44,100 nt of DNA from Chara braunii. Its lineage: Eukaryota; Streptophyta; Charophyceae; Charales; Characeae. The stretch spans positions 614,643 through 658,742 of the forward strand of contig BFEA01000285.1 in the NCBI GenBank assembly GCA_003427395.1, read 5' to 3'. Positions 9,767 through 21,051 of the stretch are shown here, one piece after another (the stretch's first letter is position 1; the number at the start of each line of letters is the position of its first letter). Position numbers and translations under genes: made by a program. The notes below the pieces were generated by a model, which worked only from the letters and a program-made list of their open reading frames with translations, was not told where the DNA came from and made no database searches.

Positions 9767-11585
9767 AACATATCTCAATCATCAAACTGCTCGCCCACTA
9801 GGGCTCGAGTGCTTGCTCAATAAGGCATGGACCTCTCGTCCAAGCCACCATCAAAATCAAAGAAGGATTAGTCTCATCAAACTTGCGTGGTGCAGTCATC
9901 GCACACAAATATCATGACCGCTCATGAAGCCCAATCATACTACAAAATCCCGTTTTCTTGCACTACTTAAATCTGTCTCAATCTTAGGTCAATCCCCTCA
10001 TTAGGCTTGACCTCGTACATCATCACAATCAGACCCAATCTTAGACCAAACCCTATCGTTAGGTCTGGCCTAGCAGTCCAAATCTCAGTCCTGGCCTGCT
10101 CATCTCAACCTCATCGGATCAGTCCATCTCATCAGCACAACATAGTCCTCATCATTATCTCAGTTACAGTCCATCCACGGGTGGATATGGGACTAGCCAT
10201 CGAACTCAGGATCATCTAGGTCATCTTGACCAAAGGCCGCCTCATAAGGGGGAAACATACCAAACCCCTTTCTCTTCGTCTGCTGGCTCTGCGCCACTTG
10301 CTGTCGGGTCATACCAAACCCCGTTGTCTTCGTCGGGCTGTAGGGTACCTGCAAAACAGAGATCATGTCATGCCAAGAGAAACACAAGAAAAGGGCCTCC
10401 CCTAAAGACCCTTGCCAACACCCCTTCCTCATTCACTCTCAGAGTCTATACCTTTTCGGCCTTCCAAGAGTGCCCCCGCTCACCCTGGTGGGCTCCTCCG
10501 CTGACCCAACCCGGCAAGCAGAGCAAAGTCAGTCCTGATTCCCAGTCATGGCGGTCCGACCACCCTCTGATCCCTTGCTCGGAACAGCTCACGGGGAGCC
10601 ACACACCCCTTCATGAAGCCCTCACTCCGATGAGTTCAGACCCATGGATCAGAAGCTCATTAGTCGACATCAGAGCTTCTGTCTACTCGCTTGACTTCTT
10701 GACTAACGCCCAACTCTTTGCAACTGTGCGGGGAGCCACCCAACACCCGGCCAGACCCGGCTGTTGAGTCAAAGCAAGTCCACAATTAAGCTTTGCAACA
10801 GTGGGCTAGAAGGCCATAATAGCCCTGTTGCCAGTTGGGCACCTAGCTTGGACCGATGCCAAGGGAATGCCCCTGGAGACACGGTTCCCTAGAGACACCC
10901 CAATCATAGTGGTAGTAGGAGTCTACCACCTTGATCAGCCAATTGTCGGATTTAGACTGGGAGAGGCTCAGGATGCCTCCTTCCTTTCCAGCAGGAGGAC
11001 CAGGTCACCACGCGGTGACCCGAGAACGGCTAACCACCCGAGGGTTCGACGCTATCAGCCGCTACGGCTCGGACGCCCCGTCAACCCAGCTAGCCTCTAG
11101 ACCTGTGAGAGCCTGCTTCAGGGAATCATCTCTTGCTCAAGAGGTGCAGTTGAAACTCTCTGCCTCTTCATGAAGGACATAAGTGCTGACACCGCAGGGG
11201 ACGCCACTGTGGTTAGATTCTCGCCTGTGAACCGTTGCGAGAACCCGGCGGCTGCAATGAGAACACTCCTTTCATCAAGAAGAATACAGCAAGTTCCAAA
11301 CCGCTGCGATGCTGAGTGATCTTCGCCCCGACCACAAGATCGGACAGATCACTCCATCGACTATGACGCATAACTGACTACACATTCCTTCAGAGCTCGG
11401 CAGTGTCTAACCGCGAAGGCCCATTTGGAGAGGAACCCAATCCGATGATGCTGAGTCCCTTGCCACTGGAACACTTCACTAGGTTAAGTACCACCCTCTT
11501 TCAGGAATAACCAATCAACTTGTGTCAGATGATGCTAAGCAATCCTCCTTACGCTATTGTACTAGGAGGTTGCCCCATCAATTGA
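9767..11585. other. No confident gene
   Basis: Several short overlapping frames occur on both strands. A minus-strand frame at 10193-10432 has an acidic tail (QDDLDDPEFDG) and a repeated FGM motif. A plus-strand frame at 10828-11100 has a protein-like start. Neither shows a family motif and I do not call them genes. TATA-like AT stretches occur near 9740-9775. Confidence 0.4.
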
Positions 11586-12882
11586 GAGCAGACTAGGGTT
11601 GTCGAGCCCCGGCCCCGGGGCCCCGGCGGGGTTCCGGGGTTCCGGGGTTGGGCACCCCCAACCCCGGCTCCAGACCCCCCCGCAAAAAAAAAAATTCAAA
11701 AAAAAAAAAAAAAATTCAAAAAANNNNNNNNNNNNNNNNNNNNNNNNNNNNNNNNNNNNNNNNNNNNNNNNNNNNNNNNNNNNNNNNNNNNNNNNNNNNN
11801 NNNNNNNNNNNNNNNNNNNNNNNNNNNNNNNNNNNNNNNNNNNNNNNNNNNNNNNNNNNNNNNNNNNNNNNNNNNNNNNNNNNNNNNNNNNNNNNNNNNN
11901 NNNNNNNNNNNNNNNNNNNNNNNNNNNNNNNNNNNNNNNNNNNNNNNNNNNNNNNNNNNNNNNNNNNNNNNNNNNNNNNNNNNNNNNNNNNNNNNNNNNN
12001 NNNNNNNNNNNNNNNNNNNNNNNNNNNNNNNNNNNNNNNNNNNNNNNNNNNNNNNNNNNNNNNNNNNNNNNNNNNNNNNNNNNNNNNNNNNNNNNNNNNN
12101 NNNNNNNNNNNNNNNNNNNNNNNNNNNNNNNNNNNNNNNNNNNNNNNNNNNNNNNNNNNNNNNNNNNNNNNNNNNNNNNNNNNNNNNNNNNNNNNNNNNN
12201 NNNNNNNNNNNNNNNNNNNNNNNNNNNNNNNNNNNNNNNNNNNNNNNNNNNNNNNNNNNNNNNNNNNNNNNNNNNNNNNNNNNNNNNNNNNNNNNNNNNN
12301 NNNNNNNNNNNNNNNNNNNNNNNNNNNNNNNNNNNNNNNNNNNNNNNNNNNNNNNNNNNNNNNNNNNNNNNNNNNNNNNNNNNNNNNNNNNNNNNNNNNN
12401 NNNNNNNNNNNNNNNNNNNNNNNNNNNNNNNNNNNNNNNNNNNNNNNNNNNNNNNNNNNNNNNNNNNNNNNNNNNNNNNNNNNNNNNNNNNNNNNNNNNN
12501 NNNNNNNNNNNNNNNNNNNNNNNNNNNNNNNNNNNNNNNNNNNNNNNNNNNNNNNNNNNNNNNNNNNNNNNNNNNNNNNNNNNNNNNNNNNNNNNNNNNN
12601 NNNNNNNNNNNNNNNNNNNNNNNNNNNNNNNNNNNNNNNNNNNNNNNNNNNNNNNNNNNNNNNNNNNNNNNNNNNNNNNNNNNNNNNNNNNNNNNNNNNN
12701 NNNNNNNNNNNNNGGGGTTGCGGGGTGCGGGGGTGTTGGGGGCGGGGGTGCGGGGTTGGGGCAGGGCCGGGGTTGATTTTGCGGGGGCGGGGGTCGGGTA
12801 GCCCCGCGGCGGGGGTCCGGGGTTGAAACCCCTACCCCGGCTTGGGCCCCGGGGATCCCCGCGTGACAACGCTGGCGCAGAC
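11586..12882. mobile_element. hAT-like non-autonomous element, GC-rich, gapped
   Basis: GAGCAGAC at 11586-11593 and GCGCAGAC at 12875-12882 flank the unit and match at 7 of 8 bases, as an 8-bp hAT-type target duplication would. Just inside, the left end reads TAGGGTTGTCGAGC and the reverse complement of the right end reads CAGCGTTGTCACGC, a short imperfect terminal inverted repeat of the YAGNGTTGTC kind. The visible interior is extremely GC-rich, with short CCGGGGTT-like units and local palindromes, then A-runs next to the gap. No transposase is visible, so it would be non-autonomous unless the gap hides one. An unrelated GC-rich insertion is the alternative. Confidence 0.6.
11724..12713. other. 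Assembly gap (990 N)
   Basis: A run of unknown bases inside the GC-rich insertion. The neighbouring GC-rich and homopolymer sequence explains why sequencing failed. Frames computed across it carry no information. Confidence 0.99.
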
Positions 12883-13189
12883 TAATGAGAGGAAGAAAAC
12901 ATATTTTCACATTATCCCACAGCCATTCATTCCACAATGCCATGCAGATCAACAAAATACAGTAAGAGGCAAGAACTGAAATCCCAAGAACTGTCTCCCA
13001 ATCCCCCAGGCATATCCCAGGACTGACACGTGACAAGCCAGATACAATGCAATGAACTGAAATTTAAAATTTTAACTTACATTCATACAAAACTGGGGTC
13101 AATCTGGGTCCGGCAGACACATGAGTCCACCATTGAGCCGAGCCATCATAGGCTGCTCGTATCCAGCTCCGACATCCGAAATCATACCA
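12883..13189. other. Unassigned spacer
   Basis: Mostly unique AT-rich sequence between the GC-rich insertion and the minisatellite. No frame or motif was recognised. It is a possible location for the far end of the minus-strand Ty3 element, but I found no LTR copy here. Confidence 0.5.
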
Positions 13190-13860
13190 TAATCATAGCG
13201 AGCCGACTGTCGGCTGCAGCTGGCGGCATACGGGCCACGTCCCAACGTATAATCATCATCTATAGGTGGCGGCTCACTGGCCACATCCCAACACATAATC
13301 ATCATCAATAGCTGGCGGCACACTGGCCACGTCCCAGCACATCATCATCCACAGCCGGCGGCTCACTGGCCACATCCCAGCACGTAATCATCATCAGTAA
13401 CTGGCGGCAACATTGTCCACGTCCCAGCATATCCTCATCAGTAGCTGGCGGCACACTGTCCACGTCCCAGCATATCATCATCAGTAGCTGGCGGCACACT
13501 GTCNCAGCATATCATCATCAGTAGCTGGCGGCACACTGTCCACGTCCCAGCATATCATCATCAGTAGCTGGCGGCACACTGTCCACGTCCCAGCATATCG
13601 TCATCATCTGTAGCTGGCGGCACACTGTCCACGTCCCAGCATATCGTCGTCATCCGTAGCTGGCGGCAACACTGTCCACGTCCCAGCATATCGTCTGTAG
13701 TTGGCGGTAACGCTGTCCACGTCTCAGCATAAAATCATCGTCTGAAGCTGGCGGCACATTGGCCATATCCCAACACATAATGATCCCGCGGTTGGCGGCA
13801 CACTGACCACGTCCCAACCAATGCTGAAGGCACACTGGCCACGGCCCAGTATGTCCAGGC
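13190..13860. repeat. 43-46 bp minisatellite
   Basis: About 14 tandem units with core AGCTGGCGGCACACTG, TCCACGTCCCAGCA and TATCATCATCAG. Spacing is exactly 43 bp for several units around 13505-13591 and 46 bp later. It directly abuts the end of the integrase frame, so it probably lies in the 3' untranslated part of the Ty3 element. There are no unique spacers between units, so it is not a CRISPR array. Confidence 0.9.
13468..13540. other. Single-N junction with duplicated flanks
   Basis: The 36 bases before the N at 13504 (13468-13503) recur exactly after it (13505-13540). This breaks the 43-bp phase, as at the other single-N site, and suggests an unmerged contig overlap. Confidence 0.7.
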
Positions 13861-13865
13861 TGATG

Positions 13866-15518
13866 CTAGACGGCTCTCGGGCCTCGCCACATCAATTTGC
13901 CCGAACTCGGAATCAAATCTGCATCTCTGAGTATGAATTTTCGGAGCCGGGAGCCGGATACTATACCATGGGATTTCGTTTCATCCATCTCTGCTAACTC
14001 ATAGACCTTGCCTTCAACCTCTCTGATGATCCTGAAAGGTCCCATCCACATGGCCTCCAATCTCTTAGTCCACTGCGTCTCGAGAGATGTATCATGCAGA
14101 CGTACAATATCCCCGATCTGAAGTCGTTCCTTCCTGATGTACCTCTTGCTGTTCCGTCGTGTCTGGTCAGATAACCTGCTGTTTGACATCCTCTTTATGA
14201 CCTCGATTATGGCCTCATCCACTTCCTTGATCTGCCTGATCCTCATTCTCAGCAACTCCTCTGTGGAGTATGACTCTCTTTGTGTCTCATGGGTCCAGGT
14301 CTCAACCAGGTTCTCAATGGGAGAAGTAGCATACCGGCCATACCAGAGTGTAACAGGTGCAGAACCTGTAGTCCGTTTGACAGTCACATTGTCAGCATAG
14401 ACAACCACTCTTAAGAAGGATGGCCAGCTTCTGGAATCACCTCGACACCATTTTGATATAGCATCCTTTACAGTCCTGTGACCTCTTTCCACTGGTGTAT
14501 TAGCTTGAGGATGATATGGTGTCACAAATCTGACTCTGACTCCAAGTCTGAATATGAGTTTTCTGACCATCTCGTTCTTGAATTATGATTTCTGATCAGC
14601 CACAAACTCACGTATGAAGGGGTACCTTAGGTAGATTTCCTCAATCCAATCTGCCACTGTTTTTGCTGTTTTCTTACGAATGGTTTTTGCTTCAACATAA
14701 CCAGACATATTATCTCTCATATTTAGTATATATTTCATTCCATCCTTGCCAGGTGGCATAGTAATTAGATCAAGGTGAACAGTACTACCAGGCTCAACAA
14801 GAACAATAGGGTATATGGGTTCAATCAGTCTCATAGATGAACTTTTCTTACAGGCTTCACATGACTTACAATATCTCATAACCATATCCCTCAGACCATC
14901 CCAGTAATATAATCGAGATACTTTATAGTATGTAGCATCAACCCCCCTATGACCCCCTGCTAGACCTTCACGCAGCGCGACGATCACCTCTAGTTGCCTT
15001 TCCCTACCACACACCACTCTCAGCAGCGGTAGTCCTTCCTTAGCATCTACAAAGAGGTGACCCCTACGTAGCCTAAAGGTCCTCTTTGTTTTCTCATGGT
15101 AGAACTCGTTCAAGTGAATACTACTCATCACCATACCGACCCTCTTATACTCTCCATCATATTTTTCCTCTCTAAACCTTTCCCCATCATCCTTACTTTG
15201 CTCTAAATCTTCTGACCCATCCTCTGTCTCATTCAATCGACGCTCAGCCATTCTTGAACTCTCAGCTAGCTCATGAGCTGCAATAGTGGTCTGTTCTACC
15301 ATCCTATACCACCCTTCTCCCTCATCCTCTTGAATCAAAAGGTAGTGGAGGCAGGGATCTTCCTTTTCTCCCCAGCAGTCTTCTCTACTGGTGGCCATGG
15401 CTGAGGCCGTATAACAATTGGGAGCATGAGGCAGCCCTTCATCATCGTCCCCCATAAGGAATTTGTCAACGAAGGGCGCCTCCTCAAGAGATTCATCATC
15501 TATCGATCCCCATTCCAC
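13866..15518 (-). pseudogene. Ty3 integrase (DD35E), interrupted
   Basis: Integrase inserts the element's cDNA into the genome. A long acidic linker (about 15518-15170) precedes the zinc-binding region, whose second His (GGHRG) and Cys pair (YCKSCEAC) are visible. The catalytic core has the first Asp in VHLDLI, the second in VADQK and the Glu in VERGH. Exactly 35 positions separate the second Asp and the Glu, counting one stop. That stop is a TAA near 14580 (after ADQKS), which splits the core. The C-terminal part has the usual IGDIVRLHD and GPFRI motifs of the chromodomain-proximal fold, but no chromodomain follows before the stop at 13866. The frame runs on from RNase H (RADGLSRVEW) with no start of its own, as expected in a polyprotein. 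Confidence 0.88.
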
Positions 15519-17441
15519 ACGGCTTAACCCATCAGCTCGATTCTTATTAGTAGGTACCTTTTCTAATATAAAATCATGCGTCCATATATGAGCTATCCAC
15601 CTACTGACCGTAGCATCTACTTGTTGATGTCCCTTAACAGCCTCAATTACTGCCGTGGAATCCGTTCTTAGGATGAATCTTCATCCCATAGTGTAGTGTC
15701 TGAACACTCTGAGACAGTGCAGGATTGCCAGAAGCTCCTTCCTAAATTGGATATAACCTCTCTCAACCGAATTAAGGGTGTGACTCTCAAATCTAAGTGG
15801 TATTTCTTTACCATTCTCATCCCGCTGCACGAGCACTCCTCCTAATGCTATCGGGCCGCCGTCAGCTTCAATGATAAAGGGCCTCTCCCTTTCATCGTCG
15901 AAGTAAGGTACTCCTAATACTAGCCCGCCATCTCTTAACTTATCTTGAAGTGTCCGCGCAGCCTTCTCTCTTTGGTCAGACCACCCTAAGCTAGCTCCTT
16001 GTCGCACCATTTCTCTAAGAGGCTCGGCTATCCTGGCAAACCCGGAAATGAAGATCCGCCAGAAGCTGCAGACCCCTAGGAAGCTTCTTACTTCCCCAAC
16101 CGTCCTTAGAGGCATAGGCCAGTTCAGGATTTTATCCACCTTCTTAGGATCGGGGCTTCTCCCTTCCAAGAAGCACCTGAAACCCAAGATCGTTACCTCC
16201 CTTTGGAACAGTAGTGATTTCGGTCCGCTAGCTGTTAGATGGTACTTAAACAACCTTTCTAGTACTTTCGCCACTCCCTGCGCATGTTCCCACACAAACC
16301 GCCTTACTCTACCATCCACTAAGGTCTCATCCTTTTCTTTCGATCCTTTAACTGGATTGTCATCAATGTATGGGAACGTATATGTCCTCCATGACCTTCA
16401 GCATGTCTCGCTAGACGACCGCGACCCCATTCATCCACCCTTGAGGCACCACACACATTTGTATGAGGCCTCTAGGTGTGTGCATGGCGGTCATAAGTCG
16501 ATTAGTAGGGTCTATTGAGAACTGGTCATAGCCAGAGTATAAGTCTACTAGGGAATAAATGCTCCTTCCTGCGAAAGATTTGGTCAGTAGATCAGCGTTC
16601 GGTAAACTACCCGCATCGCAAACAGTTACCGAATTCAACTCTTGCAAATTTTGTATCCAGCGCAGACCTCCTCCTGGCTTCCAAAAACAAAACCAGTGAT
16701 TGGCATAGGCGCCATCTGTTGGTTCTGCAACGTTGGAGGCGATCTTCTGGTTTATGTACTTCATTACCTCATGTTCTTCCTCTTGAGCATATTTCATGGG
16801 TCTATCATTCCAAGGCATGTGAGGAACGGTCCATATCTTGACCATCTTGATCATGCCAACATCCAGTCGTCCTCTCTCCTCATCATTAAACCAAACCGCA
16901 CCATTGTACTTCTAACATAATTCACATATGAAATCCCTCTGAGCCGGCAGAAGGAAGTCATCGGTTCCTACCTTCATTATCTTGAACCTCTCTGGGGTAA
17001 CCCTTCCCCCTTTTAATGCAGCCTCTCTTAACCCTCTAATTATCTTCCTTTCCTTTTCTAATGCTTCATTATAGTCCTTTTCTATCAAGACTACCACCGG
17101 ATTCTTCTTAACGCCCTTGCGTTTATACTTCCTCTTGGACCCGGTGGCTATTTTCCTCAAAAAGGCCCAGTTGCAGAGAAGGTAAGTTGCATCATGGCAT
17201 CTTTTGCCGCCCTCACAGCTTCCTTGAATCCTTCCATCTCTCTCTTATCGCCCAGCTCCTTCTCTTTATCTAGGAGCTTGAGCATCTTACCGATATCATT
17301 TACTCTAATCGTTGTCTTTTCGTCTATTATTCCACTCTCTTTCAACTTTGTCCGTACTTCCTCAATCAACTTATCAAATTCTCCATGCTTAAGAGAATTA
17401 ACATGTCGCTGATGACGAGGATGATGTCTGTCACTTATCAC
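15519..17441 (-). pseudogene. Ty3 reverse transcriptase-RNase H, frameshifted
   Basis: This region copies the element's RNA into DNA and removes the RNA. A charged linker (17441-16912) precedes the polymerase, which begins around WTVPHMPWNDRPMKY. Motif A is DLYSGYDQ near 16530. Motif C is YIDD at 16359-16370 and lies in a different frame from motif A, so a frameshift falls near 16410. The thumb carries LGFRCFLEGRSPDPKKVD. RNase H shows PFIIEADGG, the Glu of FRKELLAI and the Asp of LRTDS, with an in-frame TGA near 15680 just before the last. Catalytic residues are therefore present, but the polyprotein could not be made as one chain. Its position between protease and integrase fits Ty3/gypsy. 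Confidence 0.88.
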
Positions 17442-17708
17442 GAAAGCCTATTCTCGACCATTGTTAGGATCCTGGAGCGAAAGCCAAGCCGCCCCATCAT
17501 GACCAAAGAATGCACAAGCCTCCATTCTATGTACGAAAGGGGCTCCGAGAATGCAGTCATGATCCAAGGTGAGGACCACAAAACAGAGGATCTTGGCCCG
17601 TAAAGTTCCAATCCGAATAGGCAAATCATCAATGAATCATTCCAATGGCAGAAATCCGGCTATATTAGAGAGTTGGTGATTGGTTTTCCTATCTATTCCA
17701 AGCCCACA
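17442..17708 (-). pseudogene. Decayed protease-RT junction
   Basis: The protease frame stops at 17709, but coding-like sequence continues in mixed frames to the next open segment. Fragments such as LTLDHDCILGAPFV resemble the C-terminal half of a retroviral-type aspartic protease, where ILG-type residues follow the flap. At least two frameshifts are needed to join them to the neighbours. Confidence 0.5.
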
Positions 17709-19469
17709 TTATCTCATCGTGGCCGAGGACATAAGCACCATCTCGGCCCCAGAGTCCACTAGGGCTCCAACCTTCACGTCGTTTACGGAGATATTCAAGT
17801 ACCCACATGACCTGTTACCAAACCTCATCTTGGTACCAGGCGGGGCTCTTTCCACATGCTGGGTGAAGAGTCTTAGACTATTGACTTCTACCTTCTGCCT
17901 TTCAACCATCTTTTTGAGTTCTTCTCTAAACTTTGGCACCAAGGTTACCGCCTCCTTCCAGGATAGGGTGATCTCGGTTTCTTCAAGTAGTTTCTTTACT
18001 ACTTCATCTATCGAGACACCCTCCTCGGCCTCGGATCTCAAGACCACCTTCCTCTTTTTTCCGGCAGCTTCCTTTCCTTTCCCTTCCTTCACTAGGTCCT
18101 TGGTCCCATCAATCAGCTGGTCTAGCTTTCTTTGAGCCTTTTCCCGCCTTTTTTCTTCAACCTCTCTCTGACTGATATGGGATACATTCAGGTTTTGGCT
18201 TCTAGGATTGTCGTCTCGAGCCACTATTTCCGGAGGTAGCATATCGTCAAAGGTGACAACATTAACCCTAGCCTTCTTCTTTTTATCCTTATTGGCCGTA
18301 GCCTTTTCTAGGATAACTGCTCGCATTCCTCCTTTGACTCGGAAGTCTACCTTGTTCCAATTGGCATCACAGATGTGCCCATTGACATTCTTCTTGATAA
18401 TCCCTTCTTCGAGTTTTTTCTCTACTGTTGGGCACCGGGTTAGAGTATGATCTTCCTCGTCACAATAATAATATCGAAAGGGGTCATCTCTCCTTTGCCA
18501 ATCTCGACTCTTATTATCTTTCTTCCAGTCCCGGTCGCGTTTTTTCTTTTGCCTCTCTTTTCTCCTTTGCCTAGCGTCTTCCTTATCACTACTCTCGCTC
18601 TCACTCTCACTCTCTTCCTTTTGCTTCTCCTTCTTTCTTTCTTCCTTACCTTCTTCGACTCCAACAAGTGCTTGAGTTGTTGGGGCAGGAAGGGTTAACT
18701 TTTCAAAGCTACCACGGTTAACAAGAAGACTAAGGATCTCCTCGGCCTTCAAGTTTCCTCCCGTAGCTGCCTCAACATTTCCCTCTCTTGCACTAGTGAT
18801 TGCTTTCATCTGTTCCAAAGACCATTTTCAATTGAATACGGAAGGTAGCTCACGGACCATCTCAACCACTTCATTCCACTTCCGAGGGTAATGGGCAGCG
18901 TGACTTACCACACTCTTCCTCTCGTCCTCTGCGAAGTTTGTCAGTAAGACATGACACTTCTGGGCTTCATCTAGGAAGGGTACTCTCCGCGCAACCCGCA
19001 CAAAATCCTCTAGGAATTGATCAAGAGTTGCATACTTAGAACGTCGCACTTCCAACAGATTTTGCATGGTCGTTGGGACGTCATACTTCGCATATTCTTC
19101 CGGCATCTTTTGTCTAACCACGACCCATGTTGTCAGCCCTTGTGTCGTCTTTGTCACCGACACCCTCATCTTAGGTTCAACATAGGCTAGTAGAGCTTTC
19201 AACTTCTGTTTATCCGACCAACCATGGCTCATACCGAAGACATAATAGTCCTCCAGGAATTCTCTAACCTTGGTTCCATCGAACCAGGGTATGTTCTTTG
19301 GAGGTACCTTAGCTCTTGGAAGGTCTAGACGGATATTCATAGTATCCATCCCGGTCTTCATGGCCTCTATTCGGTTCAACATCTCTCGAAGAACCACAGT
19401 AGTGGTCACTTCTCCATCCCCAGCAGAGGAACTAGCACGGCTCTGTCGTGCGTTCGGTCCTTTGACCAT
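17709..19469 (-). pseudogene. Ty3 Gag and aspartic protease, one in-frame stop
   Basis: Gag forms the particle that packages the RNA; the protease matures it. The frame starts at ATG 19469 (MVKGPNARQS) and stays in phase to 17709 except for a TGA near 18830. The capsid-like part has IPWFDGTKVREFLEDYY and a LLEVRRSKYATLDQFLEDF segment. A very basic and acidic low-complexity region (about 18650-18480) precedes a degenerate zinc knuckle, YYYCDEEDHTLTRC at about 18430-18475, where Tyr replaces the first Cys of C-X2-C-X4-H-X4-C. The protease active site DSGAE is at 17742-17756 and is intact. It starts 18 bases after the last accessory frame ends. Confidence 0.85.
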
Positions 19470-19486
19470 CCTCTCCAGTTTACCGA

Positions 19487-19918
19487 TTACGCTCCTACTT
19501 CTTCCTGAACCTTTTCTCTCTTATGATTGCATTTAAAAATTGATTCCCAGTTCTTGCCGTCAGTAAAACTTTCTGGTTGATGGGGCTCAGGAAACCTATC
19601 AAACACAATCAGTGTTAAGTCATTAACTACTCTTATCCCTTTTCTTTCTAATTTCCTCTTCTTTTGGTTAACTATATTACTAATCATATTTCGAAGAGAC
19701 TCACGATCTGTCCCTTTCTCTCTCAATGAGGGAATATAGGGCGGAGTATCGTATTCACCAGTGTCAAGGAACTTCACTACAAGGACATACGCCTTCCCAG
19801 GTGCATGCTTCTCCTCCAGGGATATGCAACGCTCTATCTTGTAGGGAAAAACTCCTCCACTGGTAAAAGGAACTAAGGCGTCTAGTGCCGCCGTGATCCT
19901 TGGGCAGTATCCAGACAT
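19487..19918 (-). CDS. Accessory domain module E (intact frame)
   Basis: A 143-residue frame from ATG 19918 (MSGYCPRITAAL) to a stop at 19487, just upstream of gag on the same strand. I do not recognise the domain. It has three landmarks shared with four diverged neighbours: SGGVFPYKIERC near residue 20, YVLVVKFLDTGEYD near residue 45, and FTDGKNWESIF near residue 118. The tail is basic. There is no signal peptide, membrane segment or zinc motif. Being the only uninterrupted member, it is the best guide to the family. Possible roles are a Gag-like structural, nucleic-acid-binding or host-interaction protein, but nothing in the sequence decides. A gene captured from the host and then amplified inside the element is another option. 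Confidence 0.65.
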   Translation of the reverse strand: MSGYCPRITAALDALVPFTSGGVFPYKIERCISLEEKHAPGKAYVLVVKFLDTGEYDTPPYIPSLREKGTDRESLRNMISNIVNQKKRKLERKGIRVVNDLTLIVFDRFPEPHQPESFTDGKNWESIFKCNHKREKVQEEVGA

Positions 19919-20591
19919 TGCCTAGCCCCTAGCAACCCCCCATGATACATTTTTTATCTTCAATCCTTCTAATCTTGCCCAGTGCCTACTGAACCTTCTG
20001 ACTTGAATCGTGAAGGTTGACACTGCTCCACTTTCTATTTCTTAAAACAACATTAAGAATAGGCTCCCGGTCCTCACCGTTGATGAAGCTATTCGGAATG
20101 GGAGGACTTAGGAAGTTCTCATACTCAGTAGGCTCCACACTCCAGGTAACTTTCTTACCTTCCTTCTTGAGTTCGTTCCTGTACTTGTAGACGTGACTGA
20201 GTGGCCCCTTGTGACATCCAGTATACCGCCGTCAAATCTTTCTAGTCACTGGAGTGTATATACTCACGTCATACTCATTGGTCTCTAGGAAGCGAGTTAC
20301 TAACACATACACCTTCTCCTCTGCTTCAGGTATGGCTAAGACAGTGTATCTCTCAATCTCATAAGGAAACTCTCCTCCAACCGTGAAGGGTTTTAAATCC
20401 CGTATTAAGCGCGAGATGACCGAAAAATTATTATCATGTAACGCCTCTCCTTCAGCCTTCCCCCAAAGATGCTTTCTTCCTAGAAAACTAACATACTCCT
20501 CAGCCATAACAAGCTCCTTTCCATTGTCAGGTGAGAAAAAACTCAGGAGAAGCTTCGTCTTGAACTTCGAACCGACGTACAAAGGTCTCAA
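19919..20591 (-). pseudogene. Accessory domain module D and leader segment
   Basis: The frame from 20591 to 20232 holds a leader (SPDNGKELVMAEEYVSFL) followed by FTVGGEFPYEIERY, YVLVTRFLETNEYDV and a stop after TRKI. Sequence beyond the stop, in another frame to about 20035, restores the family's second half: KKEGKKVTWSVEP, then PPIPNSFINGEDREPILN. So the module is complete in outline but has a frameshift. The order of landmarks is the same as in the intact frame downstream. The stretch 20034-19919 before the intact frame holds nothing recognisable. Confidence 0.55.
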
Positions 20592-21051
20592 GAAACAGCG
20601 TCTTTGGCCGCATGACTAGGTCATTCTCCGTTGCTTTACCAACCACGGTAATAACTTCTAGAAGAGGCGCCCAATCTCTCTTGTCGGCGAAGCTGTCCGT
20701 AGTCAGAAAACTAGGTAGTCTTTCGAATTGTCTGACTCGTTTTCCGCAAGTCACTTTCTCATGCAAGCTTCGAAGTAGCTCCCTTACCCTTGAAAGGTGA
20801 ATATACACTCTCCTCAAACACTCCCAATAACTTTCTTCCTCTTTTATTCCTTCCTGAGCATAAGCCCTCACGTCAAGCTCGTTAGTCTTAAAAAATCTAA
20901 CCACTGGGACATAGAATACTAAACGCCCTTTCTTACAGACGCCGTGTCGCAATATCCTGAACGGACTGTCAGTCTCAATTACTTTATCTAACCATCCTCT
21001 GCCAATGGTCACAGTCGCAATTGACATAGAGTTTTCACATTCCAGTATCAT
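20527..21051 (-). pseudogene. Accessory domain module C
   Basis: A 174-residue open frame. It carries the diverged landmarks DSPFRILRHGVC, FYVPVVRFFKTNELDVRAY, then VTCGKRVRQFERLPSF and DSFADKRDWAPLL, in the order seen in the other modules. After the last landmark it continues with a segment (LFLETFVRRFEV) that overlaps the leader of the next module in another frame. The ATG at 21051 overlaps the TGA of the upstream frame (ATGA). It is open but more diverged than the others. Whether it was ever a separate protein or part of a longer polyprotein is unclear. Confidence 0.5.

Noticed and set aside
11562-13036. Frames of about 400 codons across the gap
   Set aside because: They exist only because unknown bases contain no stop codons; the same applies to the frames around 25475-25734.
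13190-13860. CRISPR-like regular repeats
   Set aside because: Units are contiguous with no unique spacers, and the setting is eukaryotic.
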